Assembly: GCF_021134715.1 (NCBI RefSeq)
Contig: NC_060027.1
Location: 1,550,001 to 1,614,000, forward strand
Origin: Daphnia pulex
Lineage: Eukaryota > Arthropoda > Branchiopoda > Diplostraca > Daphniidae
Direction of reading: 5' to 3'
DNA length: 64,000 bases
Shown: piece after piece, positions 46,814-57,339 of the stretch
Layout of the letters: every line of letters starts with the position of its first letter
Position numbering within the stretch: position 1 is the stretch's first letter
Translations under genes and position numbers: made by a program
Notes under the pieces: model-generated
The model's database searches: none
Told to the model about the DNA's origin: nothing
The model's input: only the letters and a program-made list of their open reading frames with translations

Positions 46814-49309
46814 ATGCGTCTTTTCAGCAGCTTAACAATGGTAAAATAAAATTTTACAATTCAATGTATTAAGTGAAACGGTGTGCAACTAATATTCTAA
46901 TTTTGTTTTTGTTTTTAGCTCTTCGTTGGAGCATTGGTGATGGCCACCAATCTGAGTGAAGTTGACGCCTTTGGCGTCCGCCAAAGTAACACAATGCCAG
47001 GAGAAGAAGAACAACATTCTGAGATGTCTGCGTCTGAAAGCGTAGCAGCTCCGGTGGTGATGAATCGGGGTAAAGTTAAATTCTCAATGCCAAAGTCGCT
47101 AATGATTGCCGCTGCTGCACAAGCTAACAATAATCCGGTTCCGAGAACTCGATTGAATCGTGTCAGAACGACCGAAGCCCCCGTCAATTCAATTTCAAGA
47201 GATTCGGCTGAAAAAGATTTCTCGCTGGAAGACCAGAAAGTGAAAACGACAACTTCGAAAGTCATCTGGTGGACTACATCGACGCCCAGTCCGATTATTT
47301 CCAGCGATTCCAAGGAACAAGACGACACTGTATCCTCGGAGAAGATGACACTGTCGATCAAGTCGGACCGCGTACTGCCGGTTAATCGTTTTAATCGTTT
47401 CCGTACGACCCCGGCCCCGACTCCAGCAGTTACCAGAGATTCGATTGAACAAGTCGAGGACGACAGATTTGTTCCGGCGGTTGGCAGGGCGGTGAACAAA
47501 CCAGCGATGCCTAAAAGTCGTTTCAACCGCGTCCGGACCACAGCAGCCCCTCAATTGATCTCGAGAGATTCGCTGGAACTCAACGATGTTTCCTTGGAAG
47601 TCGTTCGAGTCAATCCCACGGCATCACCTGCGTTGAATCGAGGTAGAACTGCGTCCAGGGGACGCAAAATAATGAATCGATTGAACCGCACCCAAACGCC
47701 GGTGGAGACTACAACAACAACAACAACTCGCAATTTCATTCTTGCCGATTCTAAAGAAGTCGATTTATCCTTTGAAGATGTCGCTATCTTGCCCACAACC
47801 ACACAGGCTCCAGCCGGAATCGAAACGACGACCATTGGTGACGAAGTCACTACATCGTCCATTTTTATCATCTCCAAACAATCTGACGAGAGAATCGATT
47901 TATCAACGGAACTTGACGACATGCTGACAACAGTCGCCATCCAGGGAACTACCACGGTCGAGTCGGAAGAACTCACCGGTACGACTGTTATCCTGGCCAA
48001 GCAATCTAACGAATGGGATGACCTGGATGACATTCTCCTTCTTCCAACGACAACAGCAACTGCCACAACAACACCAGCACCGACTACGCCAGAAATGGCC
48101 GCAACAACTCTAGAACCAACTACAACAGAAGCTGTTACAACAACAACAACTACTACTACTACAGCCGCACCGGTAGTCACCCGACCTCAATCCAGAGGAA
48201 GAGGTAAATTCCAGCAAGCGAACATCTCTACCCCTAATCAAATTTCTAGAGTCAATCGCATCCGCACAACCATGGCGCCCAAGATTTCCGGAGATTCCGA
48301 CGAGCAAAAGGATTCGATTATCATGGCAGTTTTGACTACCAGCGCTCCAGTCTCAAAAAGTCGATTCAGTCGGGTGAGAGCGTCAACAGTTCGTCCTCCA
48401 GTAACCGAAGATGCTCAGAAAGAAGCGCCAGCGGCAGCAGCAACAACAACAACCCGCAGTCCCTTGTTGGGAAATCGTTTCAGCCGTTTCAGGGCGTCGA
48501 CGACGACCACAACTGCCGTTCCAGCAACCCCTAAAGCCGTTGAAAGGGAAGACTCTGCCCCGAGGAAATTCCAGCAAAAGAAAAGTCGATTTGGCAATAA
48601 TGCCAGACCGGGCGTAGTCCGCGTCTCCGTAGATTCCGGCGAAAAGGACACCATTCTCATTGGTGACGTTATGAAAGTGAACAAGGCCAATAATGTCGTC
48701 CTTGTCGCAGTCGACTCATCGGACGCAGTTTCACAGGTGACGAAGGCGATTCCGGCAGCTGTTCGCAATCCGGCGGCGGCGTCCAGGAGGAATCCAATGG
48801 TTCGCGGCAGAATGACGACCGCCCGGCCGATTGTATCCAGACACTCTGGAGAAGAAAACGTGTCCCTGGAAGATGTAGTGTTCAAGATCAATCCATCAGC
48901 AATGAAGATCAACAGTCCATCCGATCCGGCGGTTGCTGCTCCAGTGGCTGAGGTTTCCTTGATCACTCGACACTCTGACGAACAGGTCATCGTTCCTGTG
49001 CCAGGAGGCTCATTGTTGGTGGATGTCAGCGACGAAATGCCATCCGCAACAACTTTAGATCCCATCTCCATCGAGTCTGCGGAAAAAGATGACCTCACTA
49101 TGGTTGTGGATTCTGCTGGATCGCCAGTTGCAGTCGTGGTCGACTTGCCGGACATTAGTGATGAAATCATCCCCGCCGTAGTCGTCCCCATGACGACCAC
49201 CGTCAATCCCATTTCCAGGGAGTCTGAAGAGCTTCCAGTAGTTCAAACGAGGACGAGGAAGGTTGTTAATCGAGGCCGGCTGAATCGAAAACCCATTTCC
49301 CAAATTTGA
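46814..49309 (+). CDS. Large secreted modular protein: basic R-x-x-R and acidic S-x-E modules (805 aa), cluster gene 6
   Basis: Exon 1 at 46814-46840 encodes MRLFSSLTM; donor GTAAAA, phase 0. Exon 2 at 46919-49309 starts LFVGALVMATNLSEVDA, giving a signal peptide cleaved near residue 26. The mature chain is built of about a dozen diverged modules. Each pairs a basic part, R-[FLV]-[NS]-R then V/F-R-T-T-x-A-P (examples at 47139, 47382, 47511, 48241, 48354, 48467), with an acidic part, S-R-D/H-S-x-E-x-D then S-L-E-D (for example ISRDSAEKDFSLED, SRDSLELNDVSLEV, SRHSGEENVSLEDV). Two Thr-rich mucin-like runs (about residues 280-290 and 395-435) suggest O-glycosylation. It ends NRGRLNRKPISQI. The whole is predicted to be disordered and extracellular. 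Minus-strand open frames opposite it are composition artefacts. No named family is recognised. Confidence 0.82.
47139..49300 (+). repeat. Degenerate coding repeat modules in cluster gene 6
   Basis: Protein-level repeat of about 40-100 residues (basic R-x-x-R block, TTxAP linker, D-S-x-E acidic block), with acidic blocks near 47190, 47300, 47440, 47560, 47750, 47880, 48000, 48295, 48630, 48840, 48970, 49070 and 49220. Nucleotide identity between modules is low, so the expansion is old, except the recent-looking Thr triplet runs near 47708 and 48136. Confidence 0.65.
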
Positions 49310-50619
49310 ACAACCAAAACCGGCAGCCCGAATATAGTCAAAAACGATGACGATACGTTTCCTAGACCCCCTTATCAAAATCTAACATAACCCTGTCGAG
49401 TGTGTGTAATTGAACATTTCCCATTTAGTATCCATATGTATTTGTTTATATACGGATCTGAGAAATCTTGTCGCTATTACAAGTACTCCAATTAAAACCA
49501 AAAAGTCAGTCCGTCTAGATTACCGTAGTATTCCCTTATGTTGGTTTCTGCTGGACTCTAATCTTTTTTTTCTCTCGTTTAGTGAAAATAATTAATTTAT
49601 TTAATGTGGAAATAGCGCATTGACGATTGAATAATTATTATTTCTTGTCTCTTTCTCAACGCGCATAAGCCAATTGACGATACACACAATGTCTGCGACC
49701 TTCAGAGTCACTCGTTATTGGGGTCTGGGCTGGCGTGGCAACAAGTCGAATCAGCAGTCACGCATGTAATAACCTCGTGTGATTGCCACGAAAGCGCACG
49801 TCTGTATTCCCCCGCGGGTGGGTGACATTCGGTTGGAACGTTTTGCGCAATATTTCCATTTTCAGTTTCATGATTTCTTCTGACGTGGATAACCAATCTA
49901 ATTACAATGTACCGTCCGCGCAACTTATTTGATCTTGACATTTGCTCTATCGAGAAATCGTTGGCGCATTAATATGAGAAAATCTGTGAGTCGCAACATC
50001 ACTTTGGTGAATAGAGTTGGTATTTAATTTGATGATTGGATAATTCAAATTCTTTTCGTATTTTTTCAAGGGTGGATTGGATGTTATGTAAGAAGAGCGA
50101 GGCGGTTTCCTCCCCCTGGGGCCACTATTTTTCGATTTGAGATGGGTGGAGCAAGGTCGATAATTAATGTATTCATCTAGCAGGGAATTTGATGGTGTTG
50201 AACGGAAAAATGCCCTTCATTACCCAATCCGCATTGTTTGATCTTGTAAGTAGGAATCCACAAAAAAATTCTTCCGCAAAGATCAACAGCCACTTCAATG
50301 GCCCAGAGCCAATTTAATTCAAACAATTATACCTTACCGACAAAAATAGGATGTCAATAACACTCGATTGTCATCAAGGTATTTCGGTGGCCATCTTGCT
50401 TTTAATTGAAGTGCATTCAAAGAGGGTGGATACTATCTCAAAAACAAGAAAACCTGCCTGGGAAAACAAAAAGGAACACACCCAGATTAAAATACCAGTT
50501 CGTCTTTTCCTGTTTGTCCTAAACTCTGGTCGACTGAAAAACTCCCTTTGGTAAATTTAACCTTGCTGCATAATAATAAGTTTGAAATATCCGTGAGGTT
50601 TTGACTTACGTGCGATTCG
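49310..50619. other. Intergenic, no gene seen
   Basis: 3' flank of cluster gene 6 and 5' flank of gene 7. No repeat or RNA gene recognised; short frames lack features. Confidence 0.4.
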
Positions 50620-50627
50620 CATAAATA
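50620..50627 (+). promoter_or_regulatory. TATA-like box of cluster gene 7
   Basis: CATAAATAGCC, 72 bp upstream of the ATG at 50692. The flank resembles the TATAAATAGCC of cluster gene 5. Confidence 0.55.
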
Positions 50628-50691
50628 GCCAATCCTCCATTAGAGGAAGATATACCATTTCCTCAGTCAGAATAGAAGCAGTGCTTCGCCA

Positions 50692-51920
50692 ATGGACACC
50701 ATGCATCTCGTCATCCGCACAACTATGGTAAAGTATCTTATTGTCGCACAGTATAATTGTTATGTTTTTACAATAATTGTGATTTTACTAATCATAAGAT
50801 TCTTGCCGGAGCGTTGGTGCTTGCCAATTTCGGGGTAGTTGATGCTCTCCCTATTTCCAACATTGACGTAATCGCAGAAATTGCTGAGGAGGCCGGCTCG
50901 GACGAAGGCTTGCTAACTATACCTGTTGCAACTACAACTAGAGCATCGTTATTCCATCGAAGACAAATGGCGTTGAGAGATTTTATAAGAAGTAGAACGC
51001 TGACGACAAAAGCTCCTGTTCGGATTAAACCTCTACTTTTCCCTGTCCGGAGAAACACCAATGGAAGCACGGTCTACCTCTTGGATTCTTTCAACAGTCG
51101 AAATAAAGAGGAGACTGTTTTTCAAATCAGACCGGACTTGACAAAACCAACGGAAATTCCCCCGGAACTAATGGCTAAATTCCCGATTATGTCCAATAGG
51201 AATCATTTCAACGACTATGAATTCAATCGGGTCCCTGTGACATCGCCTGCTGAGAAATACGAGAAGTATTCCTTTCAAGATTTAATGCGGATTCTCAAAG
51301 AAAACGATACAGTTGCGGGGGAACAATTGAGGACTGCTAATATTTCTTTTGATGGAATTTTCGGATATTCCGGCGAAAATGACTTCTCCTTGGAGCCTAT
51401 CGGTAAAGCATCAGCCAAAGGCGTATCCTGGGAACCGTTAAAAGAAGCCGTTTTGCATTTTCTGCAAGCACCAGCGTCAGGTAAGCTGTCTTTCGACGCC
51501 AACAGTACAGAGAGTCTCGAACTTCCAGGAGAAATTTCCACTGAATCTGATGAGTTCTTCGAACCGAATAAGGAGACCAACAGTACGACAGTTGAGGAAC
51601 TGGAGGTTTATACCTCAGCAGAGTCAACTACGGATTCCGGGAAAAAAGAATCGACCAGTACGACAGATGAGGAACTGAAGATTTCCTCAGCAGAATCAAC
51701 TACAGATTCCAGGGGAAAAGAATCGACGAAAGTTGAGGAACTGAAGATTTCCTCAGAGTCAACTACAGATTCCGGGAAAAAAGAATCGACTACTGAAATT
51801 TCGCTGGATTCAATTTTGAATTTGAACTTTTGGGAACTCTTGAAAGAAACACCTTTACCATTAATGCCAACAGCTTCAACAGCAGCAGTAGAAGTATCCA
51901 CAGAACCGGTTACCATATAA
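50692..51920 (+). CDS. Secreted acidic S-x-E protein with C-terminal repeats (385 aa), cluster gene 7
   Basis: Exon 1 at 50692-50727 encodes MDTMHLVIRTTM (an ATG at 50701 would shorten it by three residues); donor GTAAAG, phase 0. Exon 2 at 50799-51920 begins ILAGALVLANFGVVDALP, nearly the same signal core as cluster gene 5 (LAGALMVLAM) and gene 6 (LFVGALVMATN). The mature N-terminus is acidic (AEIAEEAGSDEG). A middle part has Phe/Asn-rich segments (LLDSFNSRNKEE, NRNHFNDYEFNRVP). The C-terminal third is Ser/Thr/Glu-rich with three tandem units of TTDSGKKEST and EELKISS. It is rich in S-x-E sites (STES, SLE, SDE, SAE). Predicted disordered, extracellular and highly negatively charged. No domain recognised. 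Confidence 0.8.
51591..51797 (+). repeat. In-frame tandem repeat, three units
   Basis: Three units of about 60-72 bp inside cluster gene 7, with near-identical nucleotide blocks GTTGAGGAACTG / GATGAGGAACTGAAGATTTC and AGAGTCAACTACAGATTCC then GAAAAAAGAATCGAC. The high similarity implies recent expansion, and copy number may vary between individuals. Confidence 0.72.
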
Positions 51921-52190
51921 ACTGAAAAACCAAACGTCGTTTCCACCGCAAAGTAAACGGCTATGTCGACTTATTAGCCTTCGGGGACTTTGGAATCCTT
52001 TTCGTAATTCAATCATTATGCACCATGTACATGTTATTTGCAATATCCATAGATCAGTAAATGTTGATTGATAACATCTCGAAAATAAATTATTTAAAAA
52101 GTATAATATTTTTAACTAAGAGAAAATGGTGGATACCACTAGAAAAAGGAAAACAAATTAATGCAACATATGGCCGACGTGAAGTTTATT

Positions 52191-52240
52191 GGCTGAGGCA
52201 TGGTGTATTAGTAATACACACTAATACACCATGGCTGAGG
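52191..52240. repeat. Perfect 14-bp inverted repeat between direct repeats
   Basis: CATGGTGTATTAGT (52199-52212), a 7-nt loop, then ACTAATACACCATG (52220-52233). An 8-bp direct repeat GGCTGAGG sits on both sides (52191-52198 and 52233-52240). The layout is like a target-site duplication around a minimal palindrome, or a replication-slippage product. Confidence 0.75.
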
Positions 52241-52612
52241 TGCACTTTGTTGGTTTGTTCCATAACGATGTGATAACGATGTTGACCTCTAGTACAATCT
52301 TGAGCGTCGGCATCTTTTAATTAAATATTGTAAACTATTATTATATTATAGAATCAAGATTTACGTTTCTTCTTATTCATTTCTGTTATGATTTTTTTTT
52401 AATGGTATGAGCTTGAGCTATTTGAATCTGAATCTGAAAACAAGCCCGCCATTATAAATTAAAATGCCACTAGGTAGCGGTAGCTATAGATCTTATTGCA
52501 ATCCAAAAGTACGCGACATAGCCAAAAGTCGTGCGCAGCTTACGCCGATGCGCACCACTGCGGCCGATAGCAGAACTAAACTTTTTATTACGCTTGAAAC
52601 CAAACGTAGGCC

Positions 52613-52663
52613 CAATCCTTTGTTCGAGAACCGTCTGCTTGTCGAACAAACAACAAAGGATTG
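52613..52663. repeat. 15-bp inverted repeat with bulge
   Basis: CAATCCTTTGTTCGA (52613-52627), a 14-nt loop, then TCGAACAAA and AACAAAGGATTG (52642-52663) with an extra 7 nt in the right arm. It would form a bulged hairpin. No gene annotation attaches to it. Confidence 0.6.
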
Positions 52664-52930
52664 TACCAAGCGGCCTGAGCATGGTCCCCTCGTAGAATAG
52701 TAGATTGACATTGACTAGATTCGTAGTCGTAGACTGGTCGTAGACTCGTAGTCCCATAATAAAAGGCTGTACAAGTGCCGACTCGTGCCGACTCCTCTAC
52801 TCCTTAATTCTCATTTTCGTAGTCCAAACGCAGTTGGCGTCTACTATAGAAGTAAGCGTCCTTGGTCGTGCTTGATTGTTATTTGAATCCAAGTTTTGTT
52901 AATTTACTTAACCTTAGACAAAAAAAAAAA

Positions 52931-55900
52931 ATGATTAGTCCTACACGATGCCAACCCCTGAAAAATTTCCCACTCTACTACCCATTTGGAAGCACTCGAG
53001 TTCTAAACGTTCTGAAAGATTTCAAAGATCAAAGCTTTGGTGAGAAGACTAACAGTAAAAGTACTCAGGTATTTGTTTAACATGCTTTTAGTTTTAGTGT
53101 GATCTTAGTCTTACCATGTTGACCATAATTAATTTATCTAGGTTCTCTTTCTTGGATCTGGGGACATGAGGGAAACTCTTCAGGCAACAACAGCTGAGCA
53201 TGTCAACAATCTTCACTTCCATCTTAATGATAATTGTCCATCAATTGTGGCTCGCAACATCATGATCTTGAAAATTCTGTCAGCTCAAGGTTTTGATCCC
53301 AATAAGGAAGAAGATTTCAGCTTTCTGTGGGATGTTTGGTATAATACCGAGTGGCCAGAGATCACTAGAAAACGATTTCTCATTGTTTTAAATGATCTGT
53401 TGGATGAGAAGTTACCAGAAAATGTCCTTGTTCCTGATCCAAATCATTACAAAAGTCTGAAGGAAATCTGGAAAGTTTGGCACACTATTTCTTCAAGAAG
53501 CCAATCAGAATCTGAAACGCTGTTGTGTGAAGCCAAGAAAAAGAGGTAACTCAATTTCCATTACATTCTTCAACTTTTATCTAAATTGAAAATATTTACA
53601 TTCTAGATCTGAACTTCTTGTGACATCACACGAATTAACCGTGGTCTCCCCTCGGAATTCAGATGAAAAAATAACCCATGCCAAAGCTTATTCAAGAGCA
53701 GTAAACGAGATCACCCAGTATGTAATGAAGCAAAATGCGATTGGAGACCTGAAAGACTCTGTGGGGCGGATAATTGAGCAGGAATTTCAAGCGTTTTACA
53801 AAAGAGGCACCTGCCGAATCAAAAATGCATTGAAAACGGTGTGTATAAATCCGACGTTTCTAAATCCTGACACTGAGCAATGGCAAGTCGACTACTCATT
53901 GTGCCCTTTCCTTGGCTATCTTCCATTATCGCAAGAAGAACTAATAACGTCAGTCAAAAACAAAATTCTTCTACCCACCTGCCAAAAAATTCTGAAAAAC
54001 ACAGTGGATTCCTACCGAAGTCGTGTTGCAGACATCCAAGTATTTTTCCACTTAGAAGATGCCCTGGAATTTTGTTTCACGGACGCAAACAAGTTTGACG
54101 TCATCGACTGTTCTAACCTCGTAGATCGTGTCGGACTTGCCAATATCCTCAACGCTGCAAGTGGAAAATTGTCGAATAATCCGGGAGCCATTTTGTTTAC
54201 TGTAAGTAGGGGTTGGGCTGAATTCACTCCTACTGTAGAGATGTACGTCGAGCATGTTCTTTGCTGCCCTTTGAGGATGATCCCCACAATTTATGGATTA
54301 AAACTGAATGAGCACGTGGAACTTGGATCTCGGTGTCCCCCCAGTTTGCATTTTGCCGTCCCGGCAAACCTTTCCTGGCAGAAAGCAATTCCTTTTCAGA
54401 ACATTGTTATGTCTCCTTCCCCCTCTTTGACGGATTTTTTGAACAAGCTGGCCCAGAAATGTTTCGTTGTCGAGTGCTTTCCAAACCCCAGTCAGGTTTT
54501 AAGTTATCGAATGGCGTTGTTAGAGAGGCATCATTTCTCTCCGTTAACATTTCACTACATCGTCAGCTCCATGAATCAGCGCCTTGGAGGAGATGACTGG
54601 ATTAAAGATGCTCACCTATTGGATACTTCTCCCCTTTTCAACATGACAAGACGTACATTGGATGCCTGGGAAAAGGGCCTGGAAATTTTGAAGATAACAG
54701 CAGAAATCCCTATCAACTCTATTAATAGAGATGTATTAAAGGTTTTGATTCCGCAATTGGGTTTAGCTACTTTTCGCTTGGTTCTCATGCCTTGTAGTGC
54801 GATAACCAGCAATTTTGTTCACGGAATTCTTCGAGAGTATAGACAAATCACTTTTTCCTATTCGAGGGAATCTTACGTCATCGAAAATTTTTCTCTAGAG
54901 ATGAAAGAAAAAAGCGAGAAAATTGTTGCTACCTTTTTAATTGCGTCTGATCACAACCTTCCTGAAGTGTACTGTGTATACGTGATTGAAAGTGCGAATC
55001 ATCTTCCTGTGCTCAGTTTCGGTTCTCTGAAATCCATGCACACTGAAAAGTTTCATCTTCATTACCCGTTTTCTCGTCCAACACCTTCCCCTGTTGTTGT
55101 TCCCCGTCCTGGGGAATCGTCAATAAAAGTCACCAGCTGTATCGAGTCCGAGAATGAATTTAAACTGAAGATAATTTTCGATTGTCACCAAAATGTTTCA
55201 GGTAAACTTTTTGGTTTTATTCCTAAGTTAAGAGTTAAAATTTCTTTTTCATTTGATTTCAGGACTAACACTTTCCACAGACCAATCGGAACCTTGCCAG
55301 TCTGCCCATCAAGTGACTCTCTCTCTAAACCAGCCTTCTAAGAGGAATTCTTTGACGTTGTCATTTCCTTATCCTATTCTTGTCCCCGGACTCTGCGGTA
55401 CTCTTCGTCTTAAAAAAAATTTTAGTGAACTTAAATTGAAGAAAGGATGGTGGGATCCGTGGCCAGTTGAGTTCCAGTCGAACGAAGAATCGAAATTGAA
55501 TATTGATTCTTTGAAACCTTGGGAAAATCATGCGAGCCGTTCCATTTCGGAAATTGGCTGCACCGCCTTGGATTTCCATCTCAATCTGCAATTTAACTTG
55601 GATTTTAAATTGAATGATCCAAGGCCAAAAGATGTATCTCGGGTTATAGAACCTTCCCACTGGAATTTGAGGGCTGAGCAACGGAACGAGAAAGAAGCTT
55701 TACAATCTCTCCGGAAAAGGTTCAGTTCGCTTCTTCATCACAAACTCGATTTTTTTGGCATTCAATCACCTGGATCGTTAACTACGGATTGGTGCATCAT
55801 GGCTTTAATCCACAAGCCCCTTCTCACATCTCCTCTGGGCAGTCCGGTTCTATTGTTGACTGTGATTGACAAACAGATGGCTAATATCCTTAAGAAACAA

Positions 55901-56314
55901 GGGAAATTAAACGAGGAGACATATACGAAGGAACAATCAAGAGCGATGAAGAGTGTGTCAGGGAAATCGGGAGAAATTTTCTATGTTGAACCCTCCGAAT
56001 TGTTGCTATGGAACTTGATTTTGAGACTCAACTCGACTAAAATCGTGCCTGGTTCAGAGCAAACAAGACTCCTTCCTTCGGGAATGAACAGCTCTTGGTT
56101 GTTTGCTACGTTTATGACTCCCCTTTACGTCGATGCTCCTGTTTATTACAATGACGTCCACACGACAACTACCGACGAAAATTGCTGTGGAGCTTGCAAA
56201 AAAGTCCCCCAAAATCCGAAGCGTTGCGGTCGCTGCCGTTCCATCGTTTATTGCAGTTTCGAGTGTCAACATTCTCATTGGCCAATGCACAAACTGCTGT
56301 GTAAGCGCAACTAG
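52931..56314 (+). CDS. DUF4470-like and MYND zinc-finger protein (1062 aa)
   Basis: Four exons: 52931-53068, 53142-53545, 53607-55201 and 55263-56314 (3189 nt), with phases 0, 2 and 1 all consistent. The N-terminus reads LKNFPLYYPFG, then exon 2 starts VLFLGSGDMRETLQ and NNLHFHLNDNCPSIVARNIM. This is the Gly-Ser-Gly-Asp pattern I associate with the DUF4470 domain shared with dynein-assembly factor DNAAF3 and with MYND proteins; no search was possible. The long middle (about residues 180-1000) has no recognised domain. The C-terminus is a MYND finger, CCGACKKVPQNPKRCGRC then VYCSFECQHSHWPMHKLLC, with the C-x2-C, C-x2-C, C-x3-C, H-x3-C spacing. MYND fingers bind PxLxP-type peptides. The start at the ATG after poly-A is the first in frame. 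Confidence 0.8.
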
Positions 56315-57300
56315 TAAAAACAAACCAGCACATCCCAAGTCCGTTCTTGTTCAATTTTTCATTGTTAATTATGCGGTAAATTTAATTGTTCATACCACAA
56401 TCTTATTGGAATGTTGATAAGCAAGTATTTTTTTGTTGCCGACTGTTGTTTGTTTTTTCTGTTTTTTTGTAATCGGTATAAATTGTTGTATTCAGAGTAA
56501 AATCTTCAGTCAGAAAAAGAATCTTATGGTTACAGTACTGTAAGTTTGATATATCCGAACTCCAACACGCGGCAACAGCAACAGTGACCCTACTTTTTCC
56601 ATGAGTAAGAATATAGTCTGGAAAAACGTTGCACAACTTAGTTAAATACAGTAAATCAGATAATTTTCCTCAAGTTGATAATGTTTATAATTCTCATTGT
56701 TGAGAGAAGAAGGAAGACCTCTCGTTATCCTAATGCTAATCGTCTTGTGAAATTCAAAGAAAATCAGCATTTCTGATTATAAAATGAAATGGGTGATTAG
56801 ATTTTCATTTTTAGGCTATATTTTTAGAAACTATTTTTTTTTAAATCGTATCAAATTGTTTCACTTATTTTCGTAGATTGTATTTAATAATAATCTAATA
56901 GCTTTAAACTCTGTGTCTGTGTAATAATTTCTAAATCAGGCCCTTTTTGCGAGTCGCAAACGAACTCACTGTTCCTTGTGCGTTTCTTTTGGCTAACGAT
57001 GGCTTTATTTTTCAGCCACTTTGCACATCCTGTAAAAATGTATCGGCAGTTTTGTGTGGTAATTTCTTGGTGATGACTGACGATAACTATTCCACCAACA
57101 AAGATCACTTGTTAATTGTTTGATAATTGTTTTTTTCCCTACTAAATCTATTTCACGGAGATGACGAACATTTTTGGTTTATATTTTCGTTTTCCGTCCC
57201 ACTATCGTCCGTGGATTGTAAGGGCTGTCACTAGGTGGCTAAATATTTCAATGTGTTTAGGGATTGAACTATTCAGCCCTAGTGTGTAGAGGGATGTACT
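56315..57300. other. Intergenic, no gene seen
   Basis: AT-rich 3' flank of the MYND gene. Several short minus-strand frames are without features. A nine-base poly-G lies at 57304 just beyond it. Confidence 0.4.
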
Positions 57301-57339
57301 GGAGGGGGGGGGGTCACCACAGTTTTGAGACGAGAAACC

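Larger units (their letters stand above)
51921..52930. other. Intergenic with two hairpin-forming inverted repeats
   Basis: Holds the inverted repeats described separately at 52191-52240 and 52613-52663. It also has a CGTAGACTGGTCGTAGACTC direct-repeat patch near 52725 and a GTGCCGACTC doublet near 52776. No gene that I can support; the open frame at 52464-52700 spans the second hairpin and has no coding features. Confidence 0.45.

Noticed and set aside
46915-49378. Several long minus-strand open frames (209-265 codons) opposite the 805-aa gene
   Set aside because: They are Thr/Val/Ser-rich mirror images of the Thr/Glu-rich coding strand, and no start context, splice sites or domains fit.
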